A stretch of 38,430 bases of DNA, taken from Anaerolineaceae bacterium. GTDB lineage: Bacteria > Chloroflexota > Anaerolineae > Anaerolineales > Villigracilaceae. Below, in pieces: positions 15,104-23,141 of this stretch. The notes under the pieces were generated by a model. It was not told the DNA's origin and did no database searches. It saw only the letters and a list, made by a program, of their open reading frames with translations. Numbering within the stretch: the first letter of the stretch is position 1; each line of letters begins with the position of its first letter. The stretch is taken from positions 1-38,430 of the forward strand of contig VFKN01000143.1 of NCBI GenBank assembly GCA_009885525.1, given 5' to 3'. The translations under genes and the position numbers were made by a program.

Positions 15104-15970
15104 ATGAATAATCTTCCTGCAAGCACAAAGAAACGCAGCTCCATCCTGCCCGCTTTATTGATTTTTATGGGAGGCAGTGTGCTTTTGTTTGCGGCATGGT
15201 CTGCGATCAACTCGCCGGTGCTGGCGTCCATTATGAATGCGCCGAAACCGCAGCAAGATGCGGCAAGGTCGCAGCCCTTCGCGCAGGTCAATATCGCCAA
15301 GCCGTCCATATCCGCGGTAGGTGCTGATGCGTCTCAGGTGGTGGTGATTCCAATCGCTACAGCGACCCTATCCGCGCAGCCGGAAGTCGTCAACATCCTG
15401 CCAACCGTTGAGATAAATCCACAAGTTGAAATTATTCCAACCGCGGAAGTATCCATTTATGTGCCGCCCGCTGATCTGCCTACCGCGGAACAGCCGACGG
15501 CTGCGCCTGACGCTTCCTCTCCCGGTGTGATCTACGCCGAGGTGATCGCGGATACGCCGACACCCGAATTTGCAGCGGCACCGACAGTTGCGGCGTACGC
15601 GCCGGTGACTGGCAGCGGCGAACATTGGATCGATGTTGATCTTTCGCAGCAGCGCGTCTATGCCTATGAAGGCGATACCGTTGTGAATTCGTTTATCGTT
15701 TCGACCGGCACATGGCAAACGCCGACAGTAACTGGCAAATATAATATCTGGGTCAAACTAAAATCCGCGCCGATGTCTGGTCCTGGATATTATTTACCGA
15801 ACGTTCCCTACGTGATGTATTTTTTTGGGAGTTATGGTTTGCACGGCACGTATTGGCATAATAATTTTGGCACGCCAATGAGTCATGGCTGCGTGAATCT
15901 TTCCATCCCGGATTCGGAATGGCTGTATAACTTCTCGTCTGTTGGGACTGTGGTGAATGTGCATTATTAG
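15104..15970 (+). CDS. L,D-transpeptidase (YkuD)
   Basis: A 288-aa membrane-anchored transpeptidase. There is an N-terminal TM (about 14-38), a long Ala/Pro/Thr-rich stalk (about 45-165) and a YkuD domain (about 173-288). The active site is complete and standard: His247 in LHGTYWHNN, then SHGCVNL with His261 and nucleophile Cys263. It should form 3-3 cross-links in the outer wall. It is more like the Tat-exported paralogue downstream (GTYWHN, SHGC-NL in both) than the divergent one upstream. Confidence 0.95.
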   Translation: MNNLPASTKKRSSILPALLIFMGGSVLLFAAWSAINSPVLASIMNAPKPQQDAARSQPFAQVNIAKPSISAVGADASQVVVIPIATATLSAQPEVVNILPTVEINPQVEIIPTAEVSIYVPPADLPTAEQPTAAPDASSPGVIYAEVIADTPTPEFAAAPTVAAYAPVTGSGEHWIDVDLSQQRVYAYEGDTVVNSFIVSTGTWQTPTVTGKYNIWVKLKSAPMSGPGYYLPNVPYVMYFFGSYGLHGTYWHNNFGTPMSHGCVNLSIPDSEWLYNFSSVGTVVNVHY

Positions 15971-16010
15971 GGGAAGTAGTCAGGTAAACAAGTAGACAAG
16001 GAAATAGGTA
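15968..16010. repeat. GTAAACA/GTAGACA degenerate tandem tract
   Basis: The whole gap between two transpeptidase genes is made of units such as CAGGTAAACAAGTAGACAAG, close to the tracts at 8035 and 15049. It directly precedes the Tat transpeptidase start and so forms its translation-initiation region. Confidence 0.7.
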
Positions 16011-16018
16011 GATTGCAA

Positions 16019-17050
16019 ATGGAATTAAAAAAATTATCGCGCCGCGATTTCTTAAAACTTTCCGCTTCTGGTGCGCTTGGATTTGCGCTCACCGAAATGG
16101 GATTTGACCGCGTGTTCGCCGCGCCGCCGCCCGCCTCGAAGGGACGCATCATCGTCAGCGGTGTTCAGCTTTTGGATGCGCCCTTACTCAACGCAAAAGA
16201 AATCACCAAATTTGGCATTGACATCGCAGTTGATCTCAAAGGCGAAGTGGAAGGCGATGCGGGCTATGGAAATCCCTTCAACAAAACATGGTATCAAATC
16301 GAAGATGGTTACGCCTATTCAGGTTTCATCCAACCGGTGGAGTTCAACTATCAAAAACCCGTGTACGAAATCCACCCCGAAGGTCAGCTCGGTGAGATCT
16401 GCGTGCCGGTCAGCATATCCCGTCTTGACCCTTATACCTATTCGAAAAATGGATATCGGATATATTATGGCAGCGTACATTGGGTGAAAAAAGTTGTAAT
16501 TACGCGTGAAGAAAAAAGCATCTGGTACGAAATATATGATAGCGAGCTCAAGACTTCGTATTATGTTCCCTATCACGATATGCGTCTCATGGCAGATGAA
16601 GAATTAACTCCGCTCTCACCGGAAGTTCCCACAGCCGATAAATTCATTATGGTTGATCTGCGCACGCAAATGGTGACGGCCTTTGAGGGAGATAAAATGG
16701 TCTTCTCGACGCGCTGCTCCAGCGGCGGGGAAGGAACGAGTACCCCGACAGGCGAATTTTCCACCTTTAATAAATGGTCTTCCTTCCACATGACCAATCA
16801 AGATGAGGAAGGCGCAACGACTCCCTACCACCTGCCCGGCGTGCCGTGGACATCTTATTTTACAAATGCTTTCCATGGCTTTCACGGAACGTACTGGCAT
16901 AACGATTATGGCCGCCCGCGCAGTCACGGCTGTATCAATTTAAGATCAGAAGACGCAAAATGGTTATATCGCTGGAGCACGCCCACCGTTCCGGCGCGTG
17001 AAGATAATCGCAACCTGCCCGGTCAAGGGACGCGGGTGCAGATCGTGTAA
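16019..17050 (+). CDS. Tat-exported L,D-transpeptidase (YkuD)
   Basis: A 343-aa enzyme whose N-terminus is a clear twin-arginine signal, LSRRDFLKLSASGALGFAL (Arg8-Arg9), so it is exported folded. A middle region (about 43-195) may hold SH3-like repeats (SGVQLLDAP, YAYSGFIQP) for wall binding. The YkuD domain (about 207-320) has His289 in FHGTYWHNDYG and SHGCINL with His303 and Cys305. The ATG at 16019 is used; a TTG two codons earlier is possible. The Tat route differs from the membrane anchors of the other two transpeptidases in the cluster, which suggests a cofactor or fast folding. That last point is inference. Confidence 0.93.
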   Translation: MELKKLSRRDFLKLSASGALGFALTEMGFDRVFAAPPPASKGRIIVSGVQLLDAPLLNAKEITKFGIDIAVDLKGEVEGDAGYGNPFNKTWYQIEDGYAYSGFIQPVEFNYQKPVYEIHPEGQLGEICVPVSISRLDPYTYSKNGYRIYYGSVHWVKKVVITREEKSIWYEIYDSELKTSYYVPYHDMRLMADEELTPLSPEVPTADKFIMVDLRTQMVTAFEGDKMVFSTRCSSGGEGTSTPTGEFSTFNKWSSFHMTNQDEEGATTPYHLPGVPWTSYFTNAFHGFHGTYWHNDYGRPRSHGCINLRSEDAKWLYRWSTPTVPAREDNRNLPGQGTRVQIV

Positions 17051-17075
17051 TTCCACAAACCAAAGGAGAGATAAA

Positions 17076-17651
17076 ATGAGTTCAGCTTTCGATTTTAACC
17101 AGTATGTACTAAAACGACAGTTCATGGCATTGGGTGGAAAATTCCGCGTGTATGCGCCGGGTGAAAAACTTGTATTGTACGTCGAGCAGAAGTTGTTCAA
17201 AATTCGCGAGGATATCCGCGTATATTCGGATGAAAGCAAAACGCAGGAAGTGCTGACCATCAAAGCGCGCCAGATCATAGATTTCTCCGCCGCGTATGAT
17301 GTGGTGGACAGCGCCACCGGTCAAAAAGTGGGCGCCATGCGCCGCAAAGGACTCGCATCCATACTGCGCGATGAATGGGAAGTGCTTGACGTAAACGATA
17401 ACGCGGTTGGCAAACTCTTTGAAGACAGCATGGGGCTGGCATTACTGCGCCGCTTCCTGAGCAATCTCATCCCGCAGAATTATGATTTGCTCATCGGCAC
17501 AACCCGCGTCGCTGATTTCAAACAGAACTTCAATCCGTTCACCTACTCATTGAACATTGATTTCAGCATGGATACCACCAAACAGCTCGACCGCCGCCTC
17601 GGACTTGCCGCCGGCATCCTGCTTGCCGCAGTCGAAGGCAAACAACAGTAA
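17076..17651 (+). CDS. LURP-one / tubby-like domain protein
   Basis: A 191-aa protein with the beta-strand pattern of the LURP-one-related/tubby C-terminal fold: VLKRQFMALGGKFRVY, IREDIRVYSDE, VLTIKARQIIDFSAAYDVVD, then LRDEWEVLDVNDNAVGKLFED. A hydrophobic C-terminal helix follows. Bacterial members are mostly uncharacterised, and some are thought to bind phospholipids. The ATG at 17076 has AAAGGAGAG just upstream. It follows the Tat transpeptidase by 25 bp and is probably co-transcribed. Confidence 0.8.
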   Translation: MSSAFDFNQYVLKRQFMALGGKFRVYAPGEKLVLYVEQKLFKIREDIRVYSDESKTQEVLTIKARQIIDFSAAYDVVDSATGQKVGAMRRKGLASILRDEWEVLDVNDNAVGKLFEDSMGLALLRRFLSNLIPQNYDLLIGTTRVADFKQNFNPFTYSLNIDFSMDTTKQLDRRLGLAAGILLAAVEGKQQ

Positions 17652-17660
17652 TTTATCCTC

Positions 17661-17696
17661 TTTCCTCTTTCTTCTTTTCAAAGAAGAAAGAGGAAA
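17661..17696 (+). terminator. Hairpin after the LURP-one gene
   Basis: A perfect 16-bp stem (TTTCCTCTTTCTTCTT and its complement) with loop TTCA lies 9 bp after the stop. A clear U-run is lacking on the plus strand, so it may only partly end transcription or may protect the mRNA. Confidence 0.6.
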
Positions 17697-17716
17697 GAAA
17701 TATTGAATTCATCCCT

Positions 17717-18148
17717 ATGACCAACCAACCTCTTTTTATTGGATTAGTAACAGATGAAGACGGCAAATCTGTGGAATCCGGATTTATTGGCAGCCAGCCT
17801 TGTTACGTTATCAACGATGCGGGCTTCCGCCGTCACGTTCCCGCGGAGCAGATCGACCGCGCCGTGCTTGCCCAAATGGCGGAAATGATGAAAGGCCATG
17901 AAGACATCCTTTCAGAACAAACCGCGAAAATGCTCGGGCAGAATGACCCCTTCTCCAAGGCGATGATCGAACAGCAGATCAAGAACATCGACCAACAATT
18001 TGAAGCGTTGATGCAAACCGGCATGCCCGATGAAATGCGCGCCTATCTCGGTATGATTGGCTTTAAGATCATCGTCAACTATCACGGTGAAATCATCCGC
18101 GTGGAGCAGCCCGGCGCCTCAGGCGGTGATGAAGGTGATGACGAATAG
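17717..18148 (+). CDS. Hypothetical protein
   Basis: A 143-aa soluble acidic protein. The N-terminal strand-rich part (about 1-45) contains FIGLVTDEDG and the phrase FIGSQPCYVINDAGFRRHVPAEQIDR. It is followed by a long helical middle with many Met and Gln (about 48-100) and an acidic tail (GGDEGDDE). I recognise no family. It follows the LURP-one gene after a hairpin. Confidence 0.75.
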   Translation: MTNQPLFIGLVTDEDGKSVESGFIGSQPCYVINDAGFRRHVPAEQIDRAVLAQMAEMMKGHEDILSEQTAKMLGQNDPFSKAMIEQQIKNIDQQFEALMQTGMPDEMRAYLGMIGFKIIVNYHGEIIRVEQPGASGGDEGDDE

Positions 18149-18205
18149 ATTGAATTTCCACGTTAAATTATAGATTAGGGATTTTTTGGGGAATTCAAAG
18201 GGAAG

Positions 18206-18211
18206 TATAAT
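18206..18211 (+). promoter_or_regulatory. -10 box giving a probable leaderless TPR-protein mRNA
   Basis: A perfect TATAAT ends 6 bp before the ATG at 18218, so transcription should start at or next to the start codon. The -35 region is only a weak T-rich match near 18183. Confidence 0.55.
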
Positions 18212-18217
18212 CATTCC

Positions 18218-19240
18218 ATGACTGAAAATCTTGAAAATACACAACCTACTCAAATTGAAAATACGCAGCCCTCTCAACCTGAGAGCGCACAACCTGTAGA
18301 ACCTGCTCTTGATGACACCCAGCCCATCAAACCGATCAAAAAGCCCTCGCGCTGGCGTTCGTTTTTCATCGGGCTTTTAGGCTTTCTCGTACTGGTCGGG
18401 CTGGGCGGATATGGCGGGTACGCCAAAGGAATTAATGACCGCACAACCGTGGAAGAAACCGTTGTTTCAAAACAACTGATGGAGCAATATCAACTCGCGC
18501 TCGTGGACTTTCAATTTGGACGATATGAAATCGCGAAGCAGCGCCTGGAATATATCATCGCAAAAAATCCCAGTTTTCCCGGTGTAAAGGAGAAACTGAC
18601 CGAAGTCCTGGTGATGAGCGTCATCCCCACATCTACACAAGTACCCACCGTTACGCTCACCCCTGATTCCAGCGGCGCGGAAAATGCCTATCTGCGCGCA
18701 CTCCAGTTGAGCAACGCGCAAGATTGGCAAAACGCCCTAAGCGCGCTTGATATCATCCGCAAGATCGACCCGAACTATAAAACCGCGCAGGTAGACGGCA
18801 TGTATTACTTCGCGCTGCGCAATCTTGGTCACGACCTGATCCTCAAACAAGGCAATCTGGAAGGCGGAATTTACAATTTGACCCTGGCAGAACGGTTTGG
18901 GCCCCTCGATAACACATCCGTTCAACTGCGCGAAGGCGCGCGTATGTATATCATCGGCGCAAGTTTTTGGGAGCTCGATTGGCAGCAAGTGGTCAACTAC
19001 TTTTCACAAGTCAGCCCTAATATTTGGGACGGGGATATGACCGCCGAGAAGCGACTAGATTTTGGGCTTATGCGCTATGGAGATCAACTATTCGACGATA
19101 AGGATTATTGCGGCGCCTACGATCAATATAACAAGGTTATTACATTGGACGAAAAATCATCTGCGCGCATGAATAAATCCTTCTCTGTTTGTTACCCGCC
19201 CACCGAGGTACCAGTAACAGAAGTAGTCCCCACCCCGTAA
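18218..19240 (+). CDS. Single-pass membrane protein with TPR-like repeats
   Basis: A 340-aa protein. The N-terminal 45 residues are Gln/Thr/Pro-rich with repeated TQP-ENTQPSQPE phrases. One TM (about 48-70) follows, then an extracytoplasmic helical region with TPR-like units (FGRYEIAKQRLEYIIAKNPSF at about 99-119; NAQDWQNALSALDIIRKIDPN; then DYCGAYDQYNKVITLDEKS). The C-terminus is a short Pro/Val/Thr tail. TPRs serve protein-protein contact, and a scaffold role at the membrane is plausible. It ends 3 bp before the CopD-like gene and is probably in the same operon. Confidence 0.8.
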   Translation: MTENLENTQPTQIENTQPSQPESAQPVEPALDDTQPIKPIKKPSRWRSFFIGLLGFLVLVGLGGYGGYAKGINDRTTVEETVVSKQLMEQYQLALVDFQFGRYEIAKQRLEYIIAKNPSFPGVKEKLTEVLVMSVIPTSTQVPTVTLTPDSSGAENAYLRALQLSNAQDWQNALSALDIIRKIDPNYKTAQVDGMYYFALRNLGHDLILKQGNLEGGIYNLTLAERFGPLDNTSVQLREGARMYIIGASFWELDWQQVVNYFSQVSPNIWDGDMTAEKRLDFGLMRYGDQLFDDKDYCGAYDQYNKVITLDEKSSARMNKSFSVCYPPTEVPVTEVVPTP

Positions 19241-19243
19241 CCG

Positions 19244-19750
19244 ATGGAAACACCTCCCGCATGGGTCATGGCGCTGATCTACTGGATGCATTTACTCGCA
19301 ACCGTCACGTGGATCGGAAGCCTCGCCGCGATTAATTTGCTCGTCCTGCCCGCCTCACAGCGGACGCTGGATATTAACGCGCAACTGCGATTTATCACCG
19401 CCCTTCAAAAAAGACTCGAACCGCTCGCGTGGTTTTGCATGGGATTGCTGCTCGCAACCGGCTTATTCCAAATGAGCGCCAACACGCACTACAATGGCTT
19501 TCTGGATACCAGCACACAATGGTCGTTATCCATTTTGGTCAAACATGGTTTGGGTGTGATTATGGTTGTCGTCAGTGCCATACAAACCTGGGAAGTCATC
19601 CCCAACATCCAACGCACACTGATGAAAAAAAGCGGCGTAAACGAGGAAGAACTCGCCAAACTTCAGAAGCGCGAAACACTGTTGCTGAGAACAAACTTTA
19701 TCCTCTCCGCACTGATCCTCGCCGCCACCGCTTTTGCAAGAGCCTCTTAA
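19244..19750 (+). CDS. CopD-like four-helix membrane protein
   Basis: A 168-aa integral membrane protein with four predicted TMs and the pattern of the CopD/DUF4149-like superfamily: YWMHLLATVTWIGSLAA in helix 1, LATGLFQM in helix 2, ILVKHGLGVIMVVVSAIQTW in helix 3. Conserved His16 and His104 lie within helices and could bind haem or metal, as proposed for related proteins. It is translationally close to the TPR gene. The function is not certain. Confidence 0.7.
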   Translation: METPPAWVMALIYWMHLLATVTWIGSLAAINLLVLPASQRTLDINAQLRFITALQKRLEPLAWFCMGLLLATGLFQMSANTHYNGFLDTSTQWSLSILVKHGLGVIMVVVSAIQTWEVIPNIQRTLMKKSGVNEEELAKLQKRETLLLRTNFILSALILAATAFARAS

Positions 19751-19773
19751 ATAGATCACTTTACGCAATCAAA

Positions 19774-19920
19774 ACTCCTAAGGAGTGAAATGATTATAGA
19801 TTTGTAAAAAGCCAGCACGATAACCCCGAAGGGGTGTCATGTTTTTGAGCACAAATTATGCCATCCCTTCGGGATTTGAACTGCATGCTTTATTCTATAA
19901 TCCTATCATCCCTTCGGGAT
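19774..19920. repeat. Four UUCG/CGAA-type mini-hairpins with a conserved linker
   Basis: Four short palindromes lie in a row: ACTCCTAAGGAGT (19774), ACCCCGAAGGGGT (19823), ATCCCTTCGGGAT (19863) and ATCCCTTCGGGAT (19908). A linker with TGATTATAGA follows the first, and its reverse complement TCTATAATC precedes the last, so the outer units are inverted copies. This looks like a small dispersed-repeat cluster and not a gene. Confidence 0.75.
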
Positions 19921-19944
19921 TGAGGCCTGAGTAAGTGATTAAAT

Positions 19945-19979
19945 AAAAACTCCGAGATTTTTATGATCTCGGAGTTTTT
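19945..19979. terminator. Bidirectional terminator between CopD-like gene and rimO
   Basis: A perfect 14-bp stem (AAAAACTCCGAGAT and complement) with a 7-base loop. It has A-runs and T-runs on the outer ends, so it works on both strands. It lies at the end of two convergent units, just beyond the rimO stop. Confidence 0.9.
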
Positions 19980-19983
19980 ATTT

Positions 19984-21333
19984 TTACAGAGTTATCAATT
20001 GTGGAGCCGGAACACCGGTTAGATCATACGCCATCGCGCCGGTGATTCTAACGGGCACGATCTCGCCCACTTTTGCCTGTCCTTCAATAAAGACCATACC
20101 GTCAATTTCGGGCGCGTCGCGGTAGGAACGTCCAATCGAGATGCCGTTGTCAAATCCTTCTACCAGCACATCCAGCGTTTTACCGACATACGATTGATTC
20201 ACTTGCAGTGAAATTCCCTGCTGCAATTCCATCAAACGCTCGTAGCGCTCCTGCTTGACCTCGGCGGGAACGGGATCTCCCAGCGGCGCGGAGGTTGTCC
20301 CAGGCTCAAACGAAAACTGGAATGCGCCCACGCGGTCAAAGCGGATCTCTTTCACGAAATCGTACAAGGCTTGATATTCCTCATCCGTTTCGCCGGGATA
20401 ACCGACAATGAACGTCGTGCGCATCGCGAGGTCGGGAATTGTCGCGCGCATTTTTCCAAGCGTCTTATAAACCCAATCCATATTTGAAGGGCGCTTCATG
20501 CGATACAACGCTTTCGGGTGCGCATGTTGCAGCGGCATATCGAGATACGGCAAAATCTGTTTGCGCGTCGCCATCACTTCAATCAATCGGTCAGTGACAT
20601 AACCGGGATACGCATACATCACGCGGATCCAATCCATATCCGGCACGGAGTCAGTTAACTGCTCGAGCAGAATCGCGAGTCCGTCTTTCATCCCAAGATC
20701 GTGACCGTAATCGGTAGTATCCTGTGCGATGAGCACCAACTCGCGCACGCCAGAATCGCGCAAGATACGCGCTTCATTGATAATCGATTCGATAGGACGT
20801 GAAACCGCGGTGCCTTTGATCAACGGGATCGCGCAGAACGCGCACGGACGGCGGCAGCCATCCGCTACTTTGATGTAGGCGCTTCCACCTGCGACGCTGA
20901 CGCGCAGCGCATCGTGTTCATCCGAGCCGACAACAACTGCGGCTTCGGGCAAATGATAGATCGGCTCAGGATGCGTCCCTGTGCGTGCTTCTTTTACAAC
21001 TTGCACAATATCCATCCAGCGGCGCGTGCCGAGAATGCCATCGATGCCCGGAACTTTTTGAGCAACCTCAACACCGTAGCGCTGCGTTAAACAACCCGCC
21101 GCGATCAGCGTTTGGCCTTTGCGTTTTGTTTTTGCAAACTCGCCCAGCACGCGATACGATTCTTCTTTTGCAGGACCAATAAAGCCGCAGGTGTTTACGA
21201 TCAACACAGAAGCCTTGTTCGGGTCATCCATCGATTGATAACCATCGCGCAAAAGCAACTGCGCCATTGAATCGGAATCAACCGTATTCTTTGCGCATCC
21301 AAGCGAAACCAAATGAAATGTATTTTTTGTCAC
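19984..21333 (-). CDS. rimO: Ribosomal protein S12 methylthiotransferase RimO
   Basis: A 449-aa radical SAM enzyme that methylthiolates an aspartate of ribosomal protein S12. The N-terminal domain binds a second iron-sulfur cluster with Cys13 (SLGCAKNTVDSD), Cys49 and Cys81. The radical SAM motif C-x3-C-x2-C is Cys160, Cys164 and Cys167 (DGCRRPCAFCAIP). A TRAM domain ends the protein. SLGCAKN and the NTVDSD phrase favour RimO over MiaB. It lies downstream of the RodZ-like gene, a neighbourhood seen in several phyla. Confidence 0.95.
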   Translation of the reverse strand: MTKNTFHLVSLGCAKNTVDSDSMAQLLLRDGYQSMDDPNKASVLIVNTCGFIGPAKEESYRVLGEFAKTKRKGQTLIAAGCLTQRYGVEVAQKVPGIDGILGTRRWMDIVQVVKEARTGTHPEPIYHLPEAAVVVGSDEHDALRVSVAGGSAYIKVADGCRRPCAFCAIPLIKGTAVSRPIESIINEARILRDSGVRELVLIAQDTTDYGHDLGMKDGLAILLEQLTDSVPDMDWIRVMYAYPGYVTDRLIEVMATRKQILPYLDMPLQHAHPKALYRMKRPSNMDWVYKTLGKMRATIPDLAMRTTFIVGYPGETDEEYQALYDFVKEIRFDRVGAFQFSFEPGTTSAPLGDPVPAEVKQERYERLMELQQGISLQVNQSYVGKTLDVLVEGFDNGISIGRSYRDAPEIDGMVFIEGQAKVGEIVPVRITGAMAYDLTGVPAPQLITL

Positions 21334-21376
21334 GTTATTTTCCTAACTATAAATTTTTATTTTTCACTGTACACAC

Positions 21377-21437
21377 AACCCCTAAAGGTCTGTTTTCCTT
21401 CGTAAATTTTTGATTAACAAAAAGACCTTTAGGGGTT
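21377..21437 (-). terminator. Inverted repeat after the RodZ-like gene
   Basis: 15-bp arms AACCCCTAAAGGTCT and AGACCTTTAGGGGTT flank a 31-base loop. It may end transcription of the RodZ-like gene before rimO, but the long loop and the lack of a strong U-run also fit a dispersed palindromic repeat. Confidence 0.55.
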
Positions 21438-21473
21438 TTACGAGGGAAATATAAGGTAGAGAATTTTTTTATT

Positions 21474-23009
21474 CTACGGACTCGGCGGCGTAAATGTCGG
21501 CGTTTGCGTCTCTGTAACGGTTGGCGTAATCGTCACCAGCGGAGTATTCGTCGGCGTCGGCGGGATCGTTGCAGTGGGCGTCGCGACTCCGGTGATCAAA
21601 TATACACGACTGACCACCTCCCCTACGTTGCCCATCAAACCAAGATCGCTGCCATTATAAGTAACGCGCAATGCAGCAGCATTGCCTGTCAAGATCACCA
21701 CCTGATCATTTGCCTCAAATGTTTTTGTCTCACGCGGCGAAAGCCGTCCTTCAAATGAAACCTCACCATCCACTGAAATTCGCACAAAGACACGCTCCAA
21801 TGCGAATACACTTACCGCCACATTCGCAGTGCTCGCCAGCGTCGGCGCATTCAATGTGAGCTGCGCATCCAATGTCGGCGTGGCTAATTTTTCATCCACG
21901 GGTACAAACGTCAGGCCAATTGATTCTGTCGGCGCATTATTTCCAATCACATCCGCGATGGAAAGCGCAGTCGGCGCGGCGCTCTTTACCTCTTGCGAAG
22001 AGACCACGCGCCCCACACCCCAGATCGCAAGCGCCACCAACACCGCAATCATCACCACCCCAAAGATTAGATCGCCTGCGATAAATCCGCGCAGCATGGG
22101 CATGGATGGATTCACCTGAGTCTGAATTTTCTCGCGCGGCGTTTCCGCATACTTCTCATGGCGGCGCGCCTGCAATCCATCCGCAAAGCGCAGCAGGATC
22201 GTATCCGCATCCATATCGAGGAAGGCCGCATAATTCGCCAACATGCCGCGCGTTTGCACAGGCGAGGGCAACTTATCGTAATCGCCCAATTCCAAAGCGC
22301 GGATAAATGCAGCGCGCAATTTTGTGTGGCGTTCCACTTCCTCCACCGTCAGGCTGATCAACTCGCGGCGCTCGCGCAACTGCGCGCCGATCTCGGTGAA
22401 AATTTTATCCGCGGGCAGCAATGGCTCGCGTGCTTCTACAACAGGCGCGGGCGCTTCTTCTTTTGATTCAGATATGGATTCTGATTCAATCGCGCTGTTT
22501 TTGATTCGGGATTGGAAGATGGTACGTAGCCTCGATATCAGACTCGGACGCGCCTCTTCTTTAACCTCGGTTTGATTCGCCTCAGCGGGTTGAATCTCAT
22601 CTTCAGTTTTTTCTTCGTGGGTCGGGTTGTCAACCCGACTTGCATCCACAACTTGCGCGCGCCGACCAAACCACGAAGTCAGGAAAAAACGCGCAGGTTT
22701 TTCCTCATCCGGCAAGACAGGGCTTTCCGTCTCCGCCAGATTTACTTCGGGTAGCGGCCCGCTCACTTCAAACAGCGGCGCATTTTTTTGAATGTCGGCG
22801 ATCATCTCGTCCAAATTTAATTCGAGATATTCGGCATAGTTGCGCAAAAATCCGCGTCCCTGCGCAACGGATGGCAGCGCGGAGTAGTCATCGGCCTCGA
22901 ATGCCTGCAAAAAAACAACGCGGATACGCGTATCCGCAGCGGCTTTTTCAAGCGTGAGGTAGCGAGATTCGCGTTCTTTCTTTAATCGTTGTCCAATTGA
23001 TTCGAGCAT
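21474..23009 (-). CDS. RodZ-like protein with two HTH_25 domains
   Basis: A 511-aa bitopic membrane protein. Two separate RodZ-type helix-turn-helix domains are visible: residues 1-75 (IGQRLKKERESRYLTLEKAA) and 204-280 (IGAQLRERRELISLTVEEVE). An acidic linker holds 76-203. One TM lies at about 312-335, followed by a C-terminal DUF4115-type beta domain (VRISVDGEVSFEGRLSPRE) and a Thr/Pro tail. RodZ links MreB filaments to wall synthesis in rods; normal members have one HTH. The linker contains a palindromic repeat read in frame (residues 124-130, SRVDNPT). The start follows the standard N-terminus. Confidence 0.87.
   Translation of the reverse strand: MLESIGQRLKKERESRYLTLEKAAADTRIRVVFLQAFEADDYSALPSVAQGRGFLRNYAEYLELNLDEMIADIQKNAPLFEVSGPLPEVNLAETESPVLPDEEKPARFFLTSWFGRRAQVVDASRVDNPTHEEKTEDEIQPAEANQTEVKEEARPSLISRLRTIFQSRIKNSAIESESISESKEEAPAPVVEAREPLLPADKIFTEIGAQLRERRELISLTVEEVERHTKLRAAFIRALELGDYDKLPSPVQTRGMLANYAAFLDMDADTILLRFADGLQARRHEKYAETPREKIQTQVNPSMPMLRGFIAGDLIFGVVMIAVLVALAIWGVGRVVSSQEVKSAAPTALSIADVIGNNAPTESIGLTFVPVDEKLATPTLDAQLTLNAPTLASTANVAVSVFALERVFVRISVDGEVSFEGRLSPRETKTFEANDQVVILTGNAAALRVTYNGSDLGLMGNVGEVVSRVYLITGVATPTATIPPTPTNTPLVTITPTVTETQTPTFTPPSP
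22621..22639. repeat. Palindrome GTCGGGTTGTCAACCCGAC inside the RodZ-like gene
   Basis: A 19-bp palindrome (9-bp arms, one central base) lies inside the coding region. It has the form of REP-like intergenic palindromes but is translated in frame in the linker between the two HTH domains. Confidence 0.75.
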
Positions 23010-23110
23010 AAATGTATTCTACCGCTTATTGCACATGTTATTCGTTGGCTGAATTTACAAGTTGAATTGGAATTCCAGTTTGGCTATTTATGCGGCACTC
23101 CGTAATACAA

Positions 23111-23136
23111 ACATCACCGACTTGCGCCGGTGATGT
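23111..23136 (-). terminator. rplI terminator
   Basis: A stem of ACATCACCG and CGGTGATGT with an 8-base loop lies just past the rplI stop. On the minus strand it is followed by a T-rich TTTGTATT. Confidence 0.8.
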
Positions 23137-23141
23137 AATCT

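Noticed and set aside
19429..19788. Second plus-strand frame overlapping the CopD-like gene
   Set aside because: The alternative translation is hydrophilic and His/Arg-rich, while the accepted frame gives a well-formed four-helix membrane protein with a start 3 bp after its neighbour.
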